Shown: positions 16,624-25,772, counted from the first letter of the stretch. The stretch is DNA of 64,000 nucleotides from Scandinavium goeteborgense (GCF_003935895.2 NZ_CP054058.1:1860001-1924000), one strand, 5' to 3'. Translations and numbers: made by a program. Notes: generated by a model from the sequence alone, not told the origin.

Positions 16624-17364
16624 ATGACCCAAACCGCATTAGTCACCGGCGCTGCCGCCGGGCTGGGCAACGTTATTGCTACGCATTTGCTGGCGCAAGG
16701 TTTCCAGGTGGTGATGACCGACGTGGATGCCGCCCGCGTGCAGCAGGCCGCTGACCGGATCGATAACGGGCAGGGCAAGGTGCTGGCGCTGGCGCTGGAC
16801 ATTCGTCAGCCACAGGATTTTGAGCAGGCGCTGAAGGCGACAATCGACCGCTTTGGCCGCCTCGAGGTGCTGGTCAATAACGCCGCGCTGACCCTGGCGA
16901 CGCCGGTGATGGAGATTGAGGTCGATGAGTTCGACCGGGTGATGACCACCAATCTGCGCGGCACGTTTGTCGGCTGCCAGACTCTGGGCCGCTACTTCGC
17001 CAGCCTTGGCTACGGGCGAATCATCAATCTGGCTTCACTCGCCGGGCAAAACGGCGGGACCGCCTCGGGCGCGCACTACGCGGCGTCGAAGGGCGGCATT
17101 CTGACCCTGACCAAAATATTCGCCCGCGAACTGAGCAAATCCGGCGTGACGGTCAACGCCATCGCGCCGGGCCCGATGGATTCCCCGGCAGTCCACGCCA
17201 TCGTCCCGGAAGAGAAAATGGCGGGGCTGTTGCAGATGATCCCGGTGGGCACCCTCGGCGATGCGGAGTTTGTCGCACAGGCCGTGGCGTTGCTGGCTTC
17301 ACCGCAGGCGTCGTTTGTCACCGGGGCAACCTGGGACATCAACGGCGGCCTGTTCATGCGTTGA
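16624..17364 (+). CDS. iacE: IacE, SDR-family dehydrogenase/reductase
   Basis: 246-residue classical short-chain dehydrogenase. TGAAAGLG near the start binds the nucleotide, NNAA is at about residue 86, and YAASK is the catalytic pair. The ending, GATWDINGGLFMR, is typical for the family. AAGGAGCGCGTT precedes the ATG. In work on Burkholderia-type systems IacE acts with IacA on hydroxylated or oxo-indole-acetate intermediates to give a dioxindole acid; the same role is likely here. Confidence 0.9.
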   Translation: MTQTALVTGAAAGLGNVIATHLLAQGFQVVMTDVDAARVQQAADRIDNGQGKVLALALDIRQPQDFEQALKATIDRFGRLEVLVNNAALTLATPVMEIEVDEFDRVMTTNLRGTFVGCQTLGRYFASLGYGRIINLASLAGQNGGTASGAHYAASKGGILTLTKIFARELSKSGVTVNAIAPGPMDSPAVHAIVPEEKMAGLLQMIPVGTLGDAEFVAQAVALLASPQASFVTGATWDINGGLFMR

Positions 17365-17374
17365 GGAGCAAAAC

Positions 17375-18307
17375 ATGCTGACACTTCAGGTTATCCGGCG
17401 AGAGTTGCAGGGCGAGGTGGTCCTGCTGACGCTGGCCCATGCGGACGGGATCGTGCTGCCCGCGTTCAGCGCGGGGGCGCATATCGACCTGCATCTGACC
17501 GAGGACCTTATTCGGCCTTACTCGCTATGCGGTGACCCGCAGGACCGCCAGCATTATCAGCTTGGCATTCTCAAGGACGGCAATTCGCAGGGAGGTTCGC
17601 TGGCGGTCCATGCCCTGCGCGAAGGTGACGCGATAACCGTCAGTGAACCGCGCAATCTATTTACCCTCGATGAACGTGCCGGGCATAGCCTGCTGATTGG
17701 CGGCGGGATTGGCATCACGCCGATGCTGGCGATGGCCGCCGAACTGCACGCCGCCGGACGTTCATTCACGCTGCACTACTGCGCCCGGTCACGTGGTCAA
17801 GCGGCATTCGTGGCGCAGCTGGAAAGTGCGCGCTACGCCGGGCAGGTGCATCTGCATTTCAGCGACCAGCAGCGCCTGAACCTGGACGCGGTGCTGAGCG
17901 ACGTGCCGCCGAATACGCATGTGTACGTTTGCGGCCCGACGCGGCTGATGGACGCGGTCAATGACGGGGCAAAGCGCCTCGGCTATGCGGCAGAAAACGT
18001 CCATCAGGAGTGTTTCAGCGCCGAGGTGCAAACCGGCGGCGCGGCGTTTGAAGTGGTGGCGGCAACCAGCGGGATCACCGTTCAGGTGCTGGAAGATCAG
18101 ACCATTGTCGAAGCGCTGGCGCAGGCGGGGCTGAAGGTCAACGTCTCCTGCAAGCAGGGCATTTGCGGCAGCTGCCTGACCGATGTGCTGGAGGGCGAGC
18201 CGGACCATCGCGACAGCTATCTCACTGACGAAGAAAAGGCCGACGGCGACCAGATTTTGCTGTGCTGTTCCCGGTCGAAGTGCGGCCGCCTGGTTATCGA
18301 CTTGTAA
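17375..18307 (+). CDS. iacF: IacF, reductase of the IacCD dioxygenase
   Basis: 310 residues in phthalate-dioxygenase-reductase order: an FMN/FAD-binding beta barrel (IRPYSLCGDP), an NAD-binding domain (LLIGGGIGITPMLAMA, VYVCGPTRLMDAV) and a C-terminal plant-type [2Fe-2S] ferredoxin domain with CKQGICGSCLTDV and LCCSRSK. It carries electrons from NAD(P)H to the Rieske centre of IacC. The start ATG has GAGGAG 6 bases upstream and follows iacE by 10 bases. Confidence 0.92.
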   Translation: MLTLQVIRRELQGEVVLLTLAHADGIVLPAFSAGAHIDLHLTEDLIRPYSLCGDPQDRQHYQLGILKDGNSQGGSLAVHALREGDAITVSEPRNLFTLDERAGHSLLIGGGIGITPMLAMAAELHAAGRSFTLHYCARSRGQAAFVAQLESARYAGQVHLHFSDQQRLNLDAVLSDVPPNTHVYVCGPTRLMDAVNDGAKRLGYAAENVHQECFSAEVQTGGAAFEVVAATSGITVQVLEDQTIVEALAQAGLKVNVSCKQGICGSCLTDVLEGEPDHRDSYLTDEEKADGDQILLCCSRSKCGRLVIDL

Positions 18308-18317
18308 GGAATATCCC

Positions 18318-18812
18318 ATGACTCTGCAAACTGAATTTCGTAATGCGATGGCCCAGCTGGGGAGCGCGGTGTCGGTGATCACCACCGACGGCCCGGCGGG
18401 TAAATTTGGCTTCACGGCGTCCGCCGTCTGTAGCGTGACCGACCAGCCGCCAACCCTGCTGGTGTGCATGAACCGCAACTCCTTCGCCCATGAGCACTTC
18501 AAACGCAACGGCACGCTCTGCGTGAACGTGTTATCGAGCGATCACCAGGCGCTGTCGGGCGTGTTTGCTAACGCCAGCCTGCGTTCGGAGGAACGTTTTG
18601 GGCATGACAACTGGCAGGTGTTGAGCAGCGGCGCGCCGGTACTGAGTTCGGCGGTGGCCTGCTTCGACTGCCTGATTGCCGACTGTCACGAAGTGGGCAG
18701 CCACTCGGTCTTTTACTGTCAGGTGCAGGCGATCCGCATCAGCGAGCAGCCGCGCGGGCTGGTCTATTTCAATCGTCGTTACCATGCCATCGGGCATGAC
18801 GTCGAGGCGTAA
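18318..18812 (+). CDS. iacG: IacG, flavin reductase
   Basis: A 164-residue flavin reductase of the HpaC/FRP-like split-barrel family. Typical marks are the N-terminal FRNAMAQLGSAVSVITTDG, GFTASAVCSVTDQPPTLLVCMNRNS given as ASAVCSVTDQPPTLLVC, and the C-terminal GLVYFNRRYHAIG. It should supply reduced flavin to the IacA monooxygenase. AAGGA lies before the ATG. It is the last of the iacHABICDEFG block. Confidence 0.9.
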   Translation: MTLQTEFRNAMAQLGSAVSVITTDGPAGKFGFTASAVCSVTDQPPTLLVCMNRNSFAHEHFKRNGTLCVNVLSSDHQALSGVFANASLRSEERFGHDNWQVLSSGAPVLSSAVACFDCLIADCHEVGSHSVFYCQVQAIRISEQPRGLVYFNRRYHAIGHDVEA

Positions 18813-18845
18813 ACCCACTCCTTCCGATAAAAAGGGCAACGCGTG

Positions 18846-20189
18846 ATGAGCAATGTGGCAACCGAAAATAACGTAACCGCCGGGGCCGTGCCCCAGGACG
18901 CGCAGCAGATGCGCAAACTGGTGCTGGCCTCGGTGTTGGGCAATGCACTCGAATGGTATGACTTTTTCCTGTACGGCACCGCGGCGGCGCTGGTGTTTGG
19001 CCCGCTGTTTTTCCCGGTCGGCGGCGATCCGTTACAGGGCACGCTGCTGGCGTTTTCTGGCTTTGCGGTCGGCTTTCTGGCCCGTCCGCTGGGCGGGATC
19101 GCCTTTGGGCATATTGGCGATCGCTACAGCCGCAAAATGACCCTGATCATGACCTTAACGCTGATGGGCGCGACGACGTTTGTGATTGGCCTGCTGCCGG
19201 TCTATTCGCAGGTGGGTATCTGGGCGCCGATTTCGCTGATTACGCTGCGCTTCTTGCAGGGCGTGGCCTCGGGCGGTGAATGGGGCGGCGGGGTGCTGAT
19301 GCTCAGCGAAAGCGCCCCCGCGTCACGCCGTGGTTTTTATACCGCCTGGAGCCAGATGGGCGTCTCCGGCGGCTTCGTGTTGTCGGCCTTCGCCTTTTAT
19401 CTGGTGCAGCAACTGCCGGAAGCGGATTTCATGAGTTGGGGCTGGCGCGTGCCGTTCCTGCTGAGCATCGTCATCTTTTTGGTCGGCGTGTATATCCGCA
19501 AAAACATCCGTGAGAGCAAAGCCTTTACGCAAGCCAAACCGGAAGACAAACACGAAAAAATCCCACTGATTACCTTGATGCGCGATCACCCGAAAGCGCT
19601 GTTGCAGGCCATAGCCCTGCGCCTGCCGGAAAACGGCGCATCGTATATTTTCTTCACCTTTTCGGTGGTGTACGCCAAACACATTGGCATCGGCACCGGG
19701 GAAATCATCAGCGCCGTGACGCTGGCGATGCTGGTGGAGTTTTTCTCGATTCTGTTCTGGGGCGCATTGTCGGATCGCATCGGGCTGAAGCCGGTTTATT
19801 ACATCGGTGTGATTGGCCTGTTGGTGATGGCGTTTCCGTTCTTCTGGCTGCTTTCCACCGGCAACTACGGCTGGGTGATGCTGGCGATGATGCTCGGTTT
19901 ACCGGTGTGTCACGGGGCGATGATCGGCACTCAGCCCTGCATCATGAGCGACCTGTTCCCGGTGCGGGTGCGCTATTCCGGATTGGCGCTCGGGCATGAA
20001 GTCGGGTCGATATTTTCCGGCGGCCTGGGGCCGATGCTGGCGGTGGCGCTGCTCATGGAATTTAACGCCTCCTGGCCGGTGTCGTTGCTGCTGGTGGCGT
20101 ACGCCTTACTGGCCTGGGTGGCGCTGCGCAGCCTGCCGTCGGGCCGACAAAATACCAACACAGGAGTGAATAATGAGCATCACCATTGA
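18846..20189 (+). CDS. MHS-family MFS permease in the iac operon
   Basis: 447 residues, 12 predicted helices. Helix 1 has LEWYDFFLYG, loop 2-3 has RPLGGIAFGHIGDRYSRK and the middle has GWRVPFLLS, all MHS-type signatures. It is distinct from the permease at 2287. The start may be GTG 18843 or ATG 18846; AAGGG lies 6 or 9 bases upstream. Its 3' end overlaps catB by 17 bases, which ties transport to the pathway. Import of indole-3-acetate or of catechol-pathway compounds such as cis,cis-muconate or benzoate-like acids is likely; which one cannot be told. Confidence 0.85.
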   Translation: MSNVATENNVTAGAVPQDAQQMRKLVLASVLGNALEWYDFFLYGTAAALVFGPLFFPVGGDPLQGTLLAFSGFAVGFLARPLGGIAFGHIGDRYSRKMTLIMTLTLMGATTFVIGLLPVYSQVGIWAPISLITLRFLQGVASGGEWGGGVLMLSESAPASRRGFYTAWSQMGVSGGFVLSAFAFYLVQQLPEADFMSWGWRVPFLLSIVIFLVGVYIRKNIRESKAFTQAKPEDKHEKIPLITLMRDHPKALLQAIALRLPENGASYIFFTFSVVYAKHIGIGTGEIISAVTLAMLVEFFSILFWGALSDRIGLKPVYYIGVIGLLVMAFPFFWLLSTGNYGWVMLAMMLGLPVCHGAMIGTQPCIMSDLFPVRVRYSGLALGHEVGSIFSGGLGPMLAVALLMEFNASWPVSLLLVAYALLAWVALRSLPSGRQNTNTGVNNEHHH

Positions 20190-21285
20190 GTCCATCGCTT
20201 GCTGGCTGGTGGATATCCCGACCATTCGCCCGCATAAGCTGTCGATGACCACCATGGGCTGTCAGACCCTGACCATCGTGCGCATGACCTGCGCGCAGGG
20301 CGTGGGCTGGGGCGAAGCCACCACCATCGGCGGCTTAAGTTACGGCTCAGAAAGCCCGGAGTCGATTAAGTCAGCGATTGAAACCTATCTCTCGCCGTTG
20401 CTGTGTGGGCAGACGTTCAGCGGTGTGGCCGCGCTCGCCGCGAAAATGAACGCCAGCGTGAAGGGCAATACCTTTGCGAAATCGGCCCTAGAAACCGCGT
20501 TCCTCGACGTGCAGGGGAAAATGCTCGGCCTGCCGGTCAGTGCGCTGCTCGGCGGGGCATTAACCGAACGTCAGCCGGTGCTGTGGACGCTGGCGAGCGG
20601 CGATACCGAAAAGGATATCGACGAGGGCAAGCGCCTGCTGGCGGAAGGGCGGCACGATACCTTCAAACTCAAAGTTGGTGCCCGCGAGCTGAAAACCGAT
20701 ATCCGCCACGCACTGGCGATTAAAGCCGCTCTCGGCGATGAGGTCAGCATTCGGGTCGACGTCAATCAGGCGTGGGACGTGACCACCGCCATCAAAGGCA
20801 TGACCGAACTGCAGGCGGGCGGCATCGACCTGGTCGAACAGCCGATCCCGCTGTGGGATCAACGCGGATTAATCACGCTCAGCCAGCGTTTTGCCGTGCC
20901 GATCCTGGCCGATGAAGCGGTGGCGACGGCACATGACGGCTACGCCCTGGCGAGCGGCGGTTTCACTGGCGCGTACGCGTTGAAAATCGCCAAAGCGGGC
21001 GGACCTGTGCAGGCGCTGAAACTGGCGCAGGTCGCACAGGCAGCCGGAGTGGCGCTGTACGGCGGCACCATGCTCGAAGGCACCCTCGGCACCGTGGCCT
21101 CTTTACACGCCTGGTCGACGATAAACATGCAGTGGGGCACCGAGATGTTCGGCCCGCTGCTGCTGAAAGACGACATCGTGGTGCGCCCGCTCGATTTCAG
21201 TCACGGACAGGTCACGCTGCCGCAGGGCCCCGGCCTGGGTGTGGATATCGACCCCGACAAACTTCGTCATTACGCCAGAACATAA
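20173..21285 (+). CDS. catB: CatB, muconate cycloisomerase
   Basis: 370 residues of the enolase superfamily, MLE group. The catalytic lysine pair is in FKLKVG, the metal ligands follow in RVDVNQAW (Asp), LVEQPI (Glu) and LADEAV (Asp), and a C-terminal acid is in GTMLEGTLG. It converts cis,cis-muconate made by CatA to muconolactone. The start overlaps the permease end. A GGAG site lies within the permease 3' end. The gene order catB-catC-catA is compact, though catA has its own longer leader. Confidence 0.93.
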   Translation: MSITIESIACWLVDIPTIRPHKLSMTTMGCQTLTIVRMTCAQGVGWGEATTIGGLSYGSESPESIKSAIETYLSPLLCGQTFSGVAALAAKMNASVKGNTFAKSALETAFLDVQGKMLGLPVSALLGGALTERQPVLWTLASGDTEKDIDEGKRLLAEGRHDTFKLKVGARELKTDIRHALAIKAALGDEVSIRVDVNQAWDVTTAIKGMTELQAGGIDLVEQPIPLWDQRGLITLSQRFAVPILADEAVATAHDGYALASGGFTGAYALKIAKAGGPVQALKLAQVAQAAGVALYGGTMLEGTLGTVASLHAWSTINMQWGTEMFGPLLLKDDIVVRPLDFSHGQVTLPQGPGLGVDIDPDKLRHYART

Positions 21286-21296
21286 AGGACATCAGC

Positions 21297-21584
21297 ATGC
21301 TTTTTAAAGTTGAAATGCAGGTCAACATTCCGTCGTCGTTACCGAAAGCGCAGGCGGATGAAATCAAAGCCAAAGAGAAAGCCTATTCACAGCAATTGCA
21401 GCGCGACGGTAAGTGGCCGCACATCTGGCGCGTGGTGGGTCAGTACGCCAACGTCAGCATTTTTGACGTGGCGGACAACCAGGAGCTGCACACCCTTTTA
21501 ACGGCGCTGCCGCTCTATCCGTACATGGAGATCAGCGTGCAGCCGCTGTGTGAACACCCGTCGTCAATTCATAACGAGCAGTAA
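21297..21584 (+). CDS. catC: CatC, muconolactone isomerase
   Basis: A 95-residue protein beginning MLFKVEMQVNIPSSL, typical for the small decameric muconolactone delta-isomerases (92-96 residues). Conserved pieces are EKAYSQQLQRDGKWPHIWRV and LYPYMEISVQPL. It makes 3-oxoadipate enol-lactone. The ATG at 21297 is used; a longer frame from 21132 is only the catB gene in another frame. Confidence 0.93.
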   Translation: MLFKVEMQVNIPSSLPKAQADEIKAKEKAYSQQLQRDGKWPHIWRVVGQYANVSIFDVADNQELHTLLTALPLYPYMEISVQPLCEHPSSIHNEQ

Positions 21585-21627
21585 TTACATAACGAAAACA
21601 ACCCTTACCCTACAAGAGGAAGTTGCA

Positions 21628-22554
21628 ATGTCAGTCAATCCGGCAAAACAAACAGAACTGGAAACGTTACTCGCCATCAGCAGCGGCTTAAATTCAGCGC
21701 AGGGCAGCGAGCGGTTTAAAGCCATCATGCATCAGGTGCTCGGCGACCTGTGTCAGACCATCAAAAAGTTCGATATCACCGATGAAGAGTTCTGGCTGGC
21801 GGTGAACTATCTCAACGAACTGGGGGAGCGCAAAGAGGCGGCGCTGTTGGCGGCGGGCCTGGGACTGGAACATTATCTGGATATGCGTGCCGATGAAAAA
21901 GAGGCCGCCTCCGGGAATGAAACCGGTACGCCTCGTACCATCGAAGGGCCGCTGTACGTGGCCAATGCGCCGCTGAGCAAGGGTTTTGCGCGCATGGATG
22001 ACGGCAGTGAAAAAGCCGAAGCCATGTGGCTGCACGGGCAGGTGACCGATATTAATGGCCAGCCGGTGGCGGGCGCGGTGGTCGATATCTGGCATGCCAA
22101 CACGATGGGTGGATACTCGTTCTTCGACCCGTCGCAAAGCGAATACAACTTACGCCGCCGGGTCGAAACCGGGGCTGACGGGCGCTATGCGGTACGCAGC
22201 ATTGTGCCGTGCGGCTATGGTTGTCCGCCGGATGGCCCGACGCAAAAACTGCTGAACGGATTAGGCCGTCACGGCAATCGCCCGGCGCACGTGCATTTCT
22301 TCGTGTCCGCCCCGGGCTTTAAGCATCTGACCACGCAGATCAACCTCAGTGGGGATGAATATTTGTGGGATGACTTTGCCTTTGCGACCCGCGAAGAGTT
22401 GATTGCCGATCCGGTCAACATCACCGACCCAAGTCTGGCGCAGCAGCGCGATATTCCCGCCCCGCATACCGAAGTGAGTTTTGATTTCTCGCTGGTGGCG
22501 ACCCATGAAAGCAGCGAAGAGGAAAGGGTGAAACGTGCGCGCGTGAAGGAATAA
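21628..22554 (+). CDS. catA: CatA, intradiol catechol 1,2-dioxygenase
   Basis: 308 residues. An N-terminal helical dimer domain is followed by the intradiol domain with GPLYVANAPL (first Tyr ligand), DIWHANTMGGYS, IVPCGYGCPPDGP (second Tyr ligand) and RPAHVHFF (two His ligands) for non-haem Fe(III). It cleaves catechol from IacCDF to cis,cis-muconate. AAGAGGAAG lies just before the ATG, 43 bases after catC. It is the last gene of the operon. Confidence 0.95.
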   Translation: MSVNPAKQTELETLLAISSGLNSAQGSERFKAIMHQVLGDLCQTIKKFDITDEEFWLAVNYLNELGERKEAALLAAGLGLEHYLDMRADEKEAASGNETGTPRTIEGPLYVANAPLSKGFARMDDGSEKAEAMWLHGQVTDINGQPVAGAVVDIWHANTMGGYSFFDPSQSEYNLRRRVETGADGRYAVRSIVPCGYGCPPDGPTQKLLNGLGRHGNRPAHVHFFVSAPGFKHLTTQINLSGDEYLWDDFAFATREELIADPVNITDPSLAQQRDIPAPHTEVSFDFSLVATHESSEEERVKRARVKE

Positions 22555-22555
22555 G

Positions 22556-22587
22556 GAAAAAGCAGGGCAGTTTTCAGGCTGCCCTGC
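22556..22587 (-). terminator. Terminator after the YdeP-like gene, between convergent genes
   Basis: GCAGGGCAG and CTGCCCTGC make a perfect 9-bp stem with an 8-base loop. On the minus strand it is followed by TTTTTCC, fitting the end of the oxidoreductase gene. On the plus strand no T-run follows, although it may still slow transcripts leaving catA. Confidence 0.8.
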
Positions 22588-22596
22588 CATGACGCG

Positions 22597-24885
22597 TTAC
22601 AGGCTGCGGATCTCTTTCGAGCGCAGCGTCACCCGCACTGGCACCGATTTATACGACGGCGTGCCGCTGTCTTCATCACGATAACTGAGCGGAATCAGCA
22701 CGTTGGCTTCCGGGTAATAGGCCCCGACCGAGCCGGAAGCGATGCTGTACGCCACCACGGTGATATCTTCCAGCCGCTGATGGCTGTCGGGCAGCGCGGT
22801 GGAAATATCCACCCGGTCGCCGTGCTCCAGCCCCAACTGCGCCATATCCTCTTCGTTCATAAACAGCACATCACGACGGCCAAACACGCCGCGATAGCGG
22901 TCGTCCAGCGCGTAAATGGTGGTGTTGTACTGATCGTGACTGCGCAGGGTGATCATCCGTAAGGTGTTGTCGCCTTCGCCTTTGACGTTCTCATCCACGC
23001 CGTTGAATACCGAAAACATCGCTTTGCCGGTCGCCGTCGGCCACACGCGCTCCGTTGGCGGCAGCGGCATGCGGAAACCGCCTGGCACGCGGATACGCGC
23101 GTTGTAATCGGTGAAGCCGGGCAGGGTTTGCTCAATCAAGCTGCGGATCCGGTCGTAATCGGCGACCAACTCCGTCCACGCCACTTTGGTGTTCTTCAGC
23201 GTTGCTTTAGCCATGCCTGCGACAATCGCCGGTTCGGACAGCAGCTGCGCGGACGCCGGTTTCAGCTTGCCGGAAGAGGCGTGAACCATCGACATCGAAT
23301 CTTCCACGGTAATCGACTGCTTGCCGCTCTGCTGCATATCCAGCTCGGTGCGGCCCAGACACGGGAAAATAAACGTCTCTTTGGCGACCAGCAAATGGGT
23401 GCGGTTGAGCTTGGTGCCGACGTGAACGCTGAGGTCGAGCTTTTGCATCGCCGGGAACGCCTGCTCATGGTCGGGCATCGCCACGGCAAAGTTGCCCCCG
23501 AGGCAAATCATCGCTTTGGAATCGCCGTCAATCATCGCCTGCGTCGCCGCCACGGCATCGTGACCGTGCTTAGACGGCGGCACAAAACCGAATACTTCTT
23601 CAATTTTTGACAGGAAGGCGGCGGTCGGTTTTTCGGTGATGCCGACCGTGCGGTTGCCCTGCACGTTGGAGTGCCCGCGCAACGGACAAATGCCTGCGCC
23701 GGGTTTGCCAATATTGCCGCGCATCAGCAGTAAATCCGCAATTAAACGGACGTTGGCGGTGCCTTTATTGTGCTGGGTGACGCCCATGCCGTAGGTAATG
23801 ATGGTGGCGTTGGATTTGGCGTACGCGATGGCGACGCTTTCCAGTTCGGCGCGCGTCAGACCCGATTCCTGTTCGATAGATTCCCATGAGGTTGCGCGAA
23901 TATCCGCAGAGAAATCGGCAAAACCTTCGGTGTGCGCGGCAATAAATTCCCCGTCCAGCACCTGGCCGTGCTCGGCCTCAAGGGCGAGCAGGTGTTTGGC
24001 GATGCCTTTTAACGCCGCCGCGTCGCCGCCCGCTTTGACCTGGAAATAGGTTGAGGCGATATCGGTTGAGCTGTAGGTCGCCATTTCGACCACGCTCTGT
24101 GGATCGGCAAAACGTTCCAGCGCGCGCTCGCGCAGCGGGTTAAAGACGATAATCGGCACACCGCGACGGGCCAGTTCGTGCAGGGTGCCCATCATGCGCG
24201 GGTGGTTGGTACCCGGATTATGGCCAATGGACAGCACCAGCTCGGTTTTCTCAAAATCATCGAGCGAGACCGTGCCTTTCCCGATGCCAATAGAACGCGG
24301 CAGGCCGGTGCTGGTGGCTTCGTGGCACATATTGGAACAGTCGGGGAAATTATTGGTGCCCAGTTCACGGGCGAACAGCTGGAATAAATAAGCCGCTTCG
24401 TTCGAGGCACGACCGGAGGTGTAAAACTCGACTTCATCCGGGGCCAGTCCGCGCAGGACTTCGCCAATGCGCGCAAAGGCGGCGTCCCATTCTACTGGGC
24501 GCAGGGTGTCGCTGGCTTTGTCGTATACCAGCGGATGCGTTAAACGGCCATAGCCTTCCAGCTCGAAATCACTTTTCGCCAGCAGCGAGGTCACAGTATT
24601 GGCCGCCAGAAACTCTGGCGTGACGCGTTTGTTGGTGGCTTCCCAGGTCACGGCTTTCGCGCCGTTCTCGCAAAACTGGAAGGTGGATTTGTGTTCTTTA
24701 TCCGGCCACGCGCAGCCTGGGCAGTCAAACCCATCAGGCTGGTTGGTGCGCAGCAGCGTCGGGGGCGCGTCAAAGGTATCCATCTGCGTGCGCACGGCAA
24801 TCGCCGTGGCTTTCAATGCTCCCCAGCCGCCGGCAGGCCCGTCATAGTGTCTGATCCCGGGTACTGCGCGTCGTTTGTTGTTCAT
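22597..24885 (-). CDS. YdeP/FdhF-family molybdopterin oxidoreductase
   Basis: 762 residues. N-terminal part holds FDCPGCAWPD rather than the usual four-cysteine [4Fe-4S] signature of formate dehydrogenases. NMCHEATSTGLPRSIGIGKG, GHNPGTNHPRMMG and YGMGVTQHNKGTANVRLIADLLLMRGNIG (shown in part as GMGVTQHNKGTANV) bind the bis-MGD cofactor. The C-terminal molybdopterin dinucleotide domain includes LRSHDQYNTTIY. This is the YdeP-type subgroup, linked in E. coli to acid resistance; its substrate is not known. No signal peptide or partner subunit gene lies next to it, so it is probably cytoplasmic. Confidence 0.88.
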   Translation of the reverse strand: MNNKRRAVPGIRHYDGPAGGWGALKATAIAVRTQMDTFDAPPTLLRTNQPDGFDCPGCAWPDKEHKSTFQFCENGAKAVTWEATNKRVTPEFLAANTVTSLLAKSDFELEGYGRLTHPLVYDKASDTLRPVEWDAAFARIGEVLRGLAPDEVEFYTSGRASNEAAYLFQLFARELGTNNFPDCSNMCHEATSTGLPRSIGIGKGTVSLDDFEKTELVLSIGHNPGTNHPRMMGTLHELARRGVPIIVFNPLRERALERFADPQSVVEMATYSSTDIASTYFQVKAGGDAAALKGIAKHLLALEAEHGQVLDGEFIAAHTEGFADFSADIRATSWESIEQESGLTRAELESVAIAYAKSNATIITYGMGVTQHNKGTANVRLIADLLLMRGNIGKPGAGICPLRGHSNVQGNRTVGITEKPTAAFLSKIEEVFGFVPPSKHGHDAVAATQAMIDGDSKAMICLGGNFAVAMPDHEQAFPAMQKLDLSVHVGTKLNRTHLLVAKETFIFPCLGRTELDMQQSGKQSITVEDSMSMVHASSGKLKPASAQLLSEPAIVAGMAKATLKNTKVAWTELVADYDRIRSLIEQTLPGFTDYNARIRVPGGFRMPLPPTERVWPTATGKAMFSVFNGVDENVKGEGDNTLRMITLRSHDQYNTTIYALDDRYRGVFGRRDVLFMNEEDMAQLGLEHGDRVDISTALPDSHQRLEDITVVAYSIASGSVGAYYPEANVLIPLSYRDEDSGTPSYKSVPVRVTLRSKEIRSL

Positions 24886-24932
24886 ATTCGCTCCTGCTGG
24901 GTGGTTTACTGGAACAATTCTACACTGCTGGC

Positions 24933-24946
24933 GTTAACGGTTAACG
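24933..24946. promoter_or_regulatory. Tandem GTTAACG repeat upstream of the YdeP-like gene
   Basis: GTTAACG occurs twice end to end, and each copy contains the palindrome GTTAAC. It lies 48-61 bases before the oxidoreductase start on the minus strand, a normal distance for an operator. No known regulator is matched. Confidence 0.3.
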
Positions 24947-25504
24947 ACAAAAGAGGAACAAATTGTGAGGAGAAGCGGGCACTGAAGCCAATGGTGATGC
25001 TTTTTAAGGATGACTCCGCGAAAAGGTGACGTCGCCAGGGCAGGGAATTGGCAGGTCGTTATGTCTCTTTATTATGGTTTATATCCAATACTTTGAAATA
25101 AGACTCACGGAGTGTAGGGGGATATTTAACGCTTAATGTTGTGAGGGTTTTTATTGCACCGATTCGTTTATTTTGCATTAATTTTCCTCTTATTTTTGGT
25201 GGGTTGTTTTTCAAGTGTTATTACGTTAATCACCAAGCGAAGCGGTTATTTGAATGTCCTTTGGTTGTTTAGGGCTTCATGCGATTTGATGAATTAAGCC
25301 AGTTTATTATTGTGATTTTTTAATTTTGTATGCGTAATAACACTGCTGAAAATTAAACATTCAGATTAAAAATCAGGTTTTGTGGCGGCTAGTCATGGGG
25401 CTCGGGTGCTGCTGATTAATTAAAAAAGCATTGTTGTTATCTATTTAGCAATAACCCACAGGCGGGTGATACGGAGAAACCGACGAGAACCCCGGTATAA
25501 CACA

Positions 25505-25518
25505 GACAATATATTGTC
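25505..25518. promoter_or_regulatory. Perfect 14-bp palindrome upstream of aspT-asdA operon
   Basis: GACAATATATTGTC reads the same on both strands. It lies 255 bases before the first AspT-like gene inside AT-rich non-coding DNA. It could be an operator for the transporter-decarboxylase operon. No regulator gene is adjacent. Confidence 0.35.
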
Positions 25519-25772
25519 AATGCGCCAACAGTTTGAGTCGGCCCCGGAATCCCACGCGTATCCGTTGATGATTGAATCGTCTGCTATATTTTCGTAAACC
25601 GTGTTTCTTTCTGATGAAAATCCTTTCGTCGGGTTTTTGCTGGCATTTATCTATCGGGATGTTATGTCCCTGGGTTTATTGCGGGTTCATCAAAGTGTTG
25701 ATTATTGGGCATTGCGGATAACCCGCTTCTTTTGCGCTGCGTTAGGTTCAACTCAATGACCGGGGATACAGA

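Larger units (their letters stand above)
24886..25772. other. Long AT-rich non-coding region between ydeP-like and aspT-like genes
   Basis: 887 bases separating divergent genes. No frame in it has coding character. From about 25060 to 25680 it is clearly richer in A+T than its surroundings. Its notable features are two tandem GTTAACG at 24933-24946 and a perfect palindrome at 25505-25518. A GCGGGTT/AACCCGC pair (25681-25687 and 25720-25726) encloses 32 bases just before the transporter gene. An untranslated leader or small RNA could be hidden here, but I cannot identify one. Confidence 0.5.

Noticed and set aside
24691-25029. 112-codon frame at the 5' side of the YdeP-like gene
   Set aside because: Most of it is antisense to that gene; the rest lies in non-coding DNA without a start site.
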